Positions 60,897 to 64,000 of a stretch of 64,000 nt of DNA are shown here, piece after piece. A program made the translations under genes and the position numbers. Location: NCBI GenBank assembly GCA_963706835.1, contig CAVPOB010000015.1, forward strand, positions 124,001 through 188,000, read 5' to 3'. Source of the DNA: CAVXYG01 sp963706835. GTDB taxonomy: Bacteria > Actinomycetota > Actinomycetes > S36-B12 > GCA-2699445. Numbering within the stretch: the stretch's first letter is position 1; each line of letters opens with the position of its first letter. The notes under the pieces were generated by a model. That model had not been told where the DNA came from. It worked only from the letters and a program-made list of their open reading frames with translations, and made no database searches.

Positions 60897-62048
60897 TCAG
60901 CGCCGACCCATGCCCTCCAGCAGCGCCAGCACCCGCAGCATGACCTCGTCCGCACCGCCGCCGATGGAGATCAGCCGCGCGTCCCGGGCGTACCGGGCCG
61001 CCCAGTTCTCCTCCGCGTAGCCCATGCCGCCGTGGTACTGCACGACCGCGTCGGCGACCTGCCGGGACAACTTGCCCGCCTTCAGCTTCGCGATGGTGAC
61101 CATGCGGGTCACATCCTCGCCGCGCGCGAACCGCTCCCCGGCCACGCGGTTGTACTCGATGAGCATGTCGACCTCGCCGATGAGTTCGGCGAGCTGGTAC
61201 TGCAGATACTGGTTGGCGATCAGCGGCTTGCCGAACGCGTGCCGCTGGTGCAGGTACTCCTTGGTTCGCTCCAGCGCCCGCTTGGCACCCATCGACGCCA
61301 GATAGGACCCCACCAGCCGCTCGTCCTGGAACTGCATCATCTGCTGCTGGAATCCGCGGCCGATCTCGCCGATGGTGTTGCCCACCGGCACGCGGACATC
61401 CTCGAAGACCAGTTCGGCGGTGTCGGAGGAATGGTTGCCCATCTTCTCGATCGTGCGGCCCACGCTGAACCCGGCCGTGGAAGTCGGCACGATGATCTGG
61501 CTCATCCCTGCGAACCCACCCTCATCGGAGGTGCGCGCCAGCAGGCAGATCCAGTCGGCCTGCGAGCCGTTGGTGATCCACATCTTGCGGCCGTTGATGA
61601 CCCAGTCGTCCCCGTCCCGCACCGCCTTGGTGCGGATGCCCGCCACGTCGGAGCCTGCGTCGGGCTCCGAGACCGCCACCGACACCACGGCCTCGCCGGT
61701 CAACGCCGGGACCAGGTAGCGCTGCTTGAGCTCTTCCGAGCCGAACCGGTGCAGCGCCGGGGTGGCCATGTTGGTCTGCACCGCGATGGCCATCGGCACC
61801 CCGGCCACGTTGCACCGGTAGCCGAGCTCCTCCATGAAGACCAGCGTGAAGGAGTGGTCGGCGCCCTGGCCGCCGTACGCCTCGTCGTACTCCAGCCCGA
61901 GCGCCCCGATCTCGGCGAGTTTGGGGAACAGCTCGTGCGCCGGGAAGATGCGGTCCGCCTCCCACTGGTCCACGTACGGGTTGATCTCGGTTTCGACGAA
62001 CTCCGCGACGACCTTGCGGAAGGCCTCGTGCTCCTCCGTGAACTGCAT
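60897..62048 (-). CDS. acyl-CoA dehydrogenase
   Basis: A 383-residue FAD enzyme of the acyl-CoA dehydrogenase family. Visible: VSVAVSEPDAGSDVAGI and MWITNGSQADWI (FAD/substrate), and QYHGGMGYAEENWAARYARDARLISIGGGADEVM, the C-terminal region that holds the catalytic base in short/branched-chain enzymes. ATG 62048 follows the TetR gene by 9 bp. With the AtuA-like and enoyl-CoA hydratase genes it would act in branched-chain or isoprenoid acyl-CoA breakdown. Confidence 0.92.
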   Translation of the reverse strand: MQFTEEHEAFRKVVAEFVETEINPYVDQWEADRIFPAHELFPKLAEIGALGLEYDEAYGGQGADHSFTLVFMEELGYRCNVAGVPMAIAVQTNMATPALHRFGSEELKQRYLVPALTGEAVVSVAVSEPDAGSDVAGIRTKAVRDGDDWVINGRKMWITNGSQADWICLLARTSDEGGFAGMSQIIVPTSTAGFSVGRTIEKMGNHSSDTAELVFEDVRVPVGNTIGEIGRGFQQQMMQFQDERLVGSYLASMGAKRALERTKEYLHQRHAFGKPLIANQYLQYQLAELIGEVDMLIEYNRVAGERFARGEDVTRMVTIAKLKAGKLSRQVADAVVQYHGGMGYAEENWAARYARDARLISIGGGADEVMLRVLALLEGMGRR

Positions 62049-62057
62049 GGCTGCTCC

Positions 62058-62660
62058 TTACTCAAGGGGGGACAGGCCCAGGGCGCGCGCCCAGAGCGTG
62101 GTGAGGGTGTGGTTGGCGCTGCTGTCGGTGCTGTGATGCCGTGCGAAGCCCTCGACCATCGCGCACAGCGCAGCGGCACTGGACTGCGCGTCGAGGTCGG
62201 CGCTGGCGACGCCTTCGTCCTGCAGCCGGCGCACCGCGGCCGCCACGCGCCGCACATGGGTGCGCCGCAAGGCGCGCAGGATCTCGGCGAACGTCTCATC
62301 GGTGAACGCCGCCTCCTCCACCACGCGCAGCAGGCCGGCGTGCTCGGCGTAGGCATCGAGGTAGCGGGCGTTGGCCTCGCCGATGCGCTCCAGCGGGTCG
62401 ACAGCGGTGGATGCGGCCAGCGAGGCCATCAGGTCGTCGATGACCTCCTGCACGACTGCGGCCAGCACCGACTCCTTGGTGTCGAAGTAGGTGTACACGG
62501 TGCCGTGCGAGACTCCGGCCGCATGGGCGATGTCCCCCATCCGCGTGCTGCCGTACCCCTGTCCCTCGAACACCTCGCGCGCCGCGACCAGCAGCGCCCC
62601 CCGGGTGCGTCGGCCCCGGTCGGTCAGCGGCGCGCGGTCGGTGCTGGCAGCCGTCGTCAC
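62058..62660 (-). CDS. TetR-family transcriptional regulator
   Basis: A 200-residue regulator. The N-terminal helix-turn-helix (ALLVAAREVFEGQGYGSTRMGDIAHAAGVSHGTVYTYFDTKESVL) is classic TetR, with helix 3 at GVSHGTVYTYF; the C-terminal part is a helical ligand domain. It overlaps the AtuA-like gene by 4 bp and precedes the acyl-CoA dehydrogenase, so it probably represses this operon until an acyl-CoA ligand appears. Confidence 0.92.
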   Translation of the reverse strand: MTTAASTDRAPLTDRGRRTRGALLVAAREVFEGQGYGSTRMGDIAHAAGVSHGTVYTYFDTKESVLAAVVQEVIDDLMASLAASTAVDPLERIGEANARYLDAYAEHAGLLRVVEEAAFTDETFAEILRALRRTHVRRVAAAVRRLQDEGVASADLDAQSSAAALCAMVEGFARHHSTDSSANHTLTTLWARALGLSPLE

Positions 62661-64000
62661 TGCGTCTCCAGCAGGGCCACGGGCAGTTCGACCATGCGGG
62701 CGCGCAACTGCTCGGCCAACCCCTTGGCCTGCGGATCTAGTCGCGTGGAATCCGACACCCCGCGGCCGAGCAGACCGTGGATGACGACGTTGACGGCGCG
62801 CAGGTTCGGCAGCGGGTGGACCTCGATCGGCAGCCCGGCGGCCTCCGGCAGCAACTCCACTACCCGCTGCGGGGTCAGGTGCTCGGCCAGCCAGGCATAG
62901 GCGGCGTCGGCGCGCTCCTGTGCGGCGGTGTCCGGCTCCAGCGGGCTCTCGGTGGCCATCAGCTCGGTCATGTCCTGCGCCGAGCCGATGACCGGCGACA
63001 CCATGGCGTCGAGTTCGCCGTTGGCCAGCGCGACCGCTTCGGCCTCGGTCCCCGCGGGGGCCCAGATCCCGATGTTGGCGTTGCCGCCCTTGTCCCCGCT
63101 CCGGGCGCCGAACAGCGCGCCGAACGGCACGACGGCGGTCGGGCCCGCAGGCACTGAGCCGACTGTGGCGGCGACCAGGCTGACCGGTGGGCCGGCCGGG
63201 GAGCCGCCACCGGGCAGGTCGGCGATCTGTTGGCCATCGAGCCGGACGGTCTGACGAACCGCATGGGCAGCGATGGTGGTGGGCCAGTAGACGCCGTACG
63301 GGGTGCCCTCGGCCGGCGGCGCGGTCGGGAACATCCCGGGGTAGGAGCCCAGTGCGGCCTCCACGACCGGCGCGGTGAACGGCTTGCCGACCTTGCGGGG
63401 GTCGCTGGCCTTGACGGTGAGATGCAGGTGGGCCTGGGCCTGTCCGGCCGTCGGGGCGTCGGCGGTGTCCCGGGGGACGAACGTGACGTCGAGTTCATCG
63501 ACGGCCAACCTGCTCTGTTCGGCGAGTTGCCGCGGCGAGGAGTGCTGCGTCTGCTCCAAGGACAGACCGGTGACGGTGCGCACGGCCAGATCGGCCTTGG
63601 CCTCGATGTCGAGGCCGGTCAGGACCAGCGACAGGGTGTTGCGGAACCCGCCGAGGTAGTTCATGGACACCTTCAGCCGCTGCGGCGCCGGCTCCCCGCG
63701 CACCCCGGAGATGCGCACCCGGTCCCGGCCCAGCTGATCCAGGGCGATGCTGTCGAAGCGCGCGGTGACATCGGGATTGGCGTAGGCGGGGCCGCCGATC
63801 TCGTAGAGCAGCTGGGCAGTGACGGTACCGGCGCTGACCAGGCCGCCGGTCCCGTCGTGCTTGGTGATGACGCTGGAGCCGTCGGCGGCGATCTCGGCGA
63901 TCGGGAAGCCGGGGTGCTCCAGGCCGGGCACGTCGCCGAAGAAGGCGTAGTTGCCGCCGGTGGCCTGGGCGCCGCACTCGATGACGTGGCCGGCCACGAC
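62657..64000 (-). CDS. AtuA-like acyclic terpene utilization protein, C-terminal part
   Basis: At least 447 residues; the reading runs off the right edge, so the N-terminus is missing. The text GHVIECGAQATGGNY, then FPIAEIAADGSSVITKHDGTGG and a C-terminal FGARSGDKGGNANIGIWAP are characteristic of the AtuA/DUF1446 family linked to citronellol/geraniol and leucine-isovalerate catabolism. Biochemistry is unsettled. It heads (in transcription order) an operon with TetR and acyl-CoA dehydrogenase genes. Its stop overlaps the TetR start (ATGA). Confidence 0.85.
   Translation of the reverse strand, partial: VVAGHVIECGAQATGGNYAFFGDVPGLEHPGFPIAEIAADGSSVITKHDGTGGLVSAGTVTAQLLYEIGGPAYANPDVTARFDSIALDQLGRDRVRISGVRGEPAPQRLKVSMNYLGGFRNTLSLVLTGLDIEAKADLAVRTVTGLSLEQTQHSSPRQLAEQSRLAVDELDVTFVPRDTADAPTAGQAQAHLHLTVKASDPRKVGKPFTAPVVEAALGSYPGMFPTAPPAEGTPYGVYWPTTIAAHAVRQTVRLDGQQIADLPGGGSPAGPPVSLVAATVGSVPAGPTAVVPFGALFGARSGDKGGNANIGIWAPAGTEAEAVALANGELDAMVSPVIGSAQDMTELMATESPLEPDTAAQERADAAYAWLAEHLTPQRVVELLPEAAGLPIEVHPLPNLRAVNVVIHGLLGRGVSDSTRLDPQAKGLAEQLRARMVELPVALLETQ

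Overview
The window is very GC-rich throughout (about 70% by eye). It carries families largely confined to Actinomycetota: DUF3097, a TIGR04338-type metallohydrolase, an Abhydrolase_9 membrane hydrolase, a response regulator/kinase/GerMN-lipoprotein operon and a stress-sigma promoter of the GGTTT/GGGTAT type. I read it as a chromosomal segment of an actinobacterium; I cannot name the genus. There is no rRNA, CRISPR array, transposase or phage module.

Layout. 1-2.6 kb (minus strand): the start of an HNH/McrA-like endonuclease running off the edge, a frameshifted vsr, a DUF429 gene and a haloalkane-dehalogenase-like hydrolase. 3.2-15.8 kb: a secreted protein, a very large cyclase/ATPase/TPR regulator, an MBL hydrolase, a hemolysin III protein, a MoxR-VWA pair and an MDR dehydrogenase. 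16.8-21.8 kb (minus): a tightly overlapping redox operon (Pro-rich exported protein, ApbE flavinyltransferase, ferric-reductase-like cytochrome, NuoF-like protein, ferredoxin, response regulator, kinase), with a small Asp-rich exported protein divergent from it. 22-36 kb: polar amino acid ABC importer, acyltransferase, DUF418, lipoprotein, UbiB kinase and a DUF2786 cluster. 36-42 kb: fasciclin lipoprotein, galE, phosphoesterase, and a rhamnan-synthesis-F/glycosyltransferase operon. 42.3-43.1 kb: an 11-mer-repeat LEA-like protein behind a SigF/SigB-like promoter, then tRNA-Ser(GCT). 44-54.7 kb: APC transporter, universal stress protein, M20 peptidase, dodecin, PEBP, esterase, 2-phosphoglycerate kinase, a PPi-type phosphofructokinase, and dps-DUF2277-DUF1697. 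55.3-64 kb (minus): tRNA-Ser(TGA), a two-component/GerMN lipoprotein operon, and an acyl-CoA catabolic cluster (AtuA-like, TetR, acyl-CoA dehydrogenase, enoyl-CoA hydratase, phosphotransferase).

The most unusual structure is a non-coding repeat family. A 19-bp unit, approximately YTGCACCCGNNNCGGGGGY, is tandemly paired in one orientation and then in the opposite orientation. It occurs at three separate intergenic loci (about 43.44-43.66, 54.88-55.13 and 60.02-60.79 kb). Two of the three lie just 3' of tRNA-Ser genes, and the third is amplified as three copies of a roughly 267-bp block. Part of the unit matches 13 nt of tRNA-Ser(TGA).

At least seven genes (vsr, ARPP-1-like, SMP-30-like, NuoF-like, a lipoprotein, an esterase and the phosphofructokinase C-terminus) carry single-base frameshifts, several in G/C homopolymers. 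Recognisable protein continues in the shifted frame, which points to residual sequencing indels more than decay; read data would be needed to decide.
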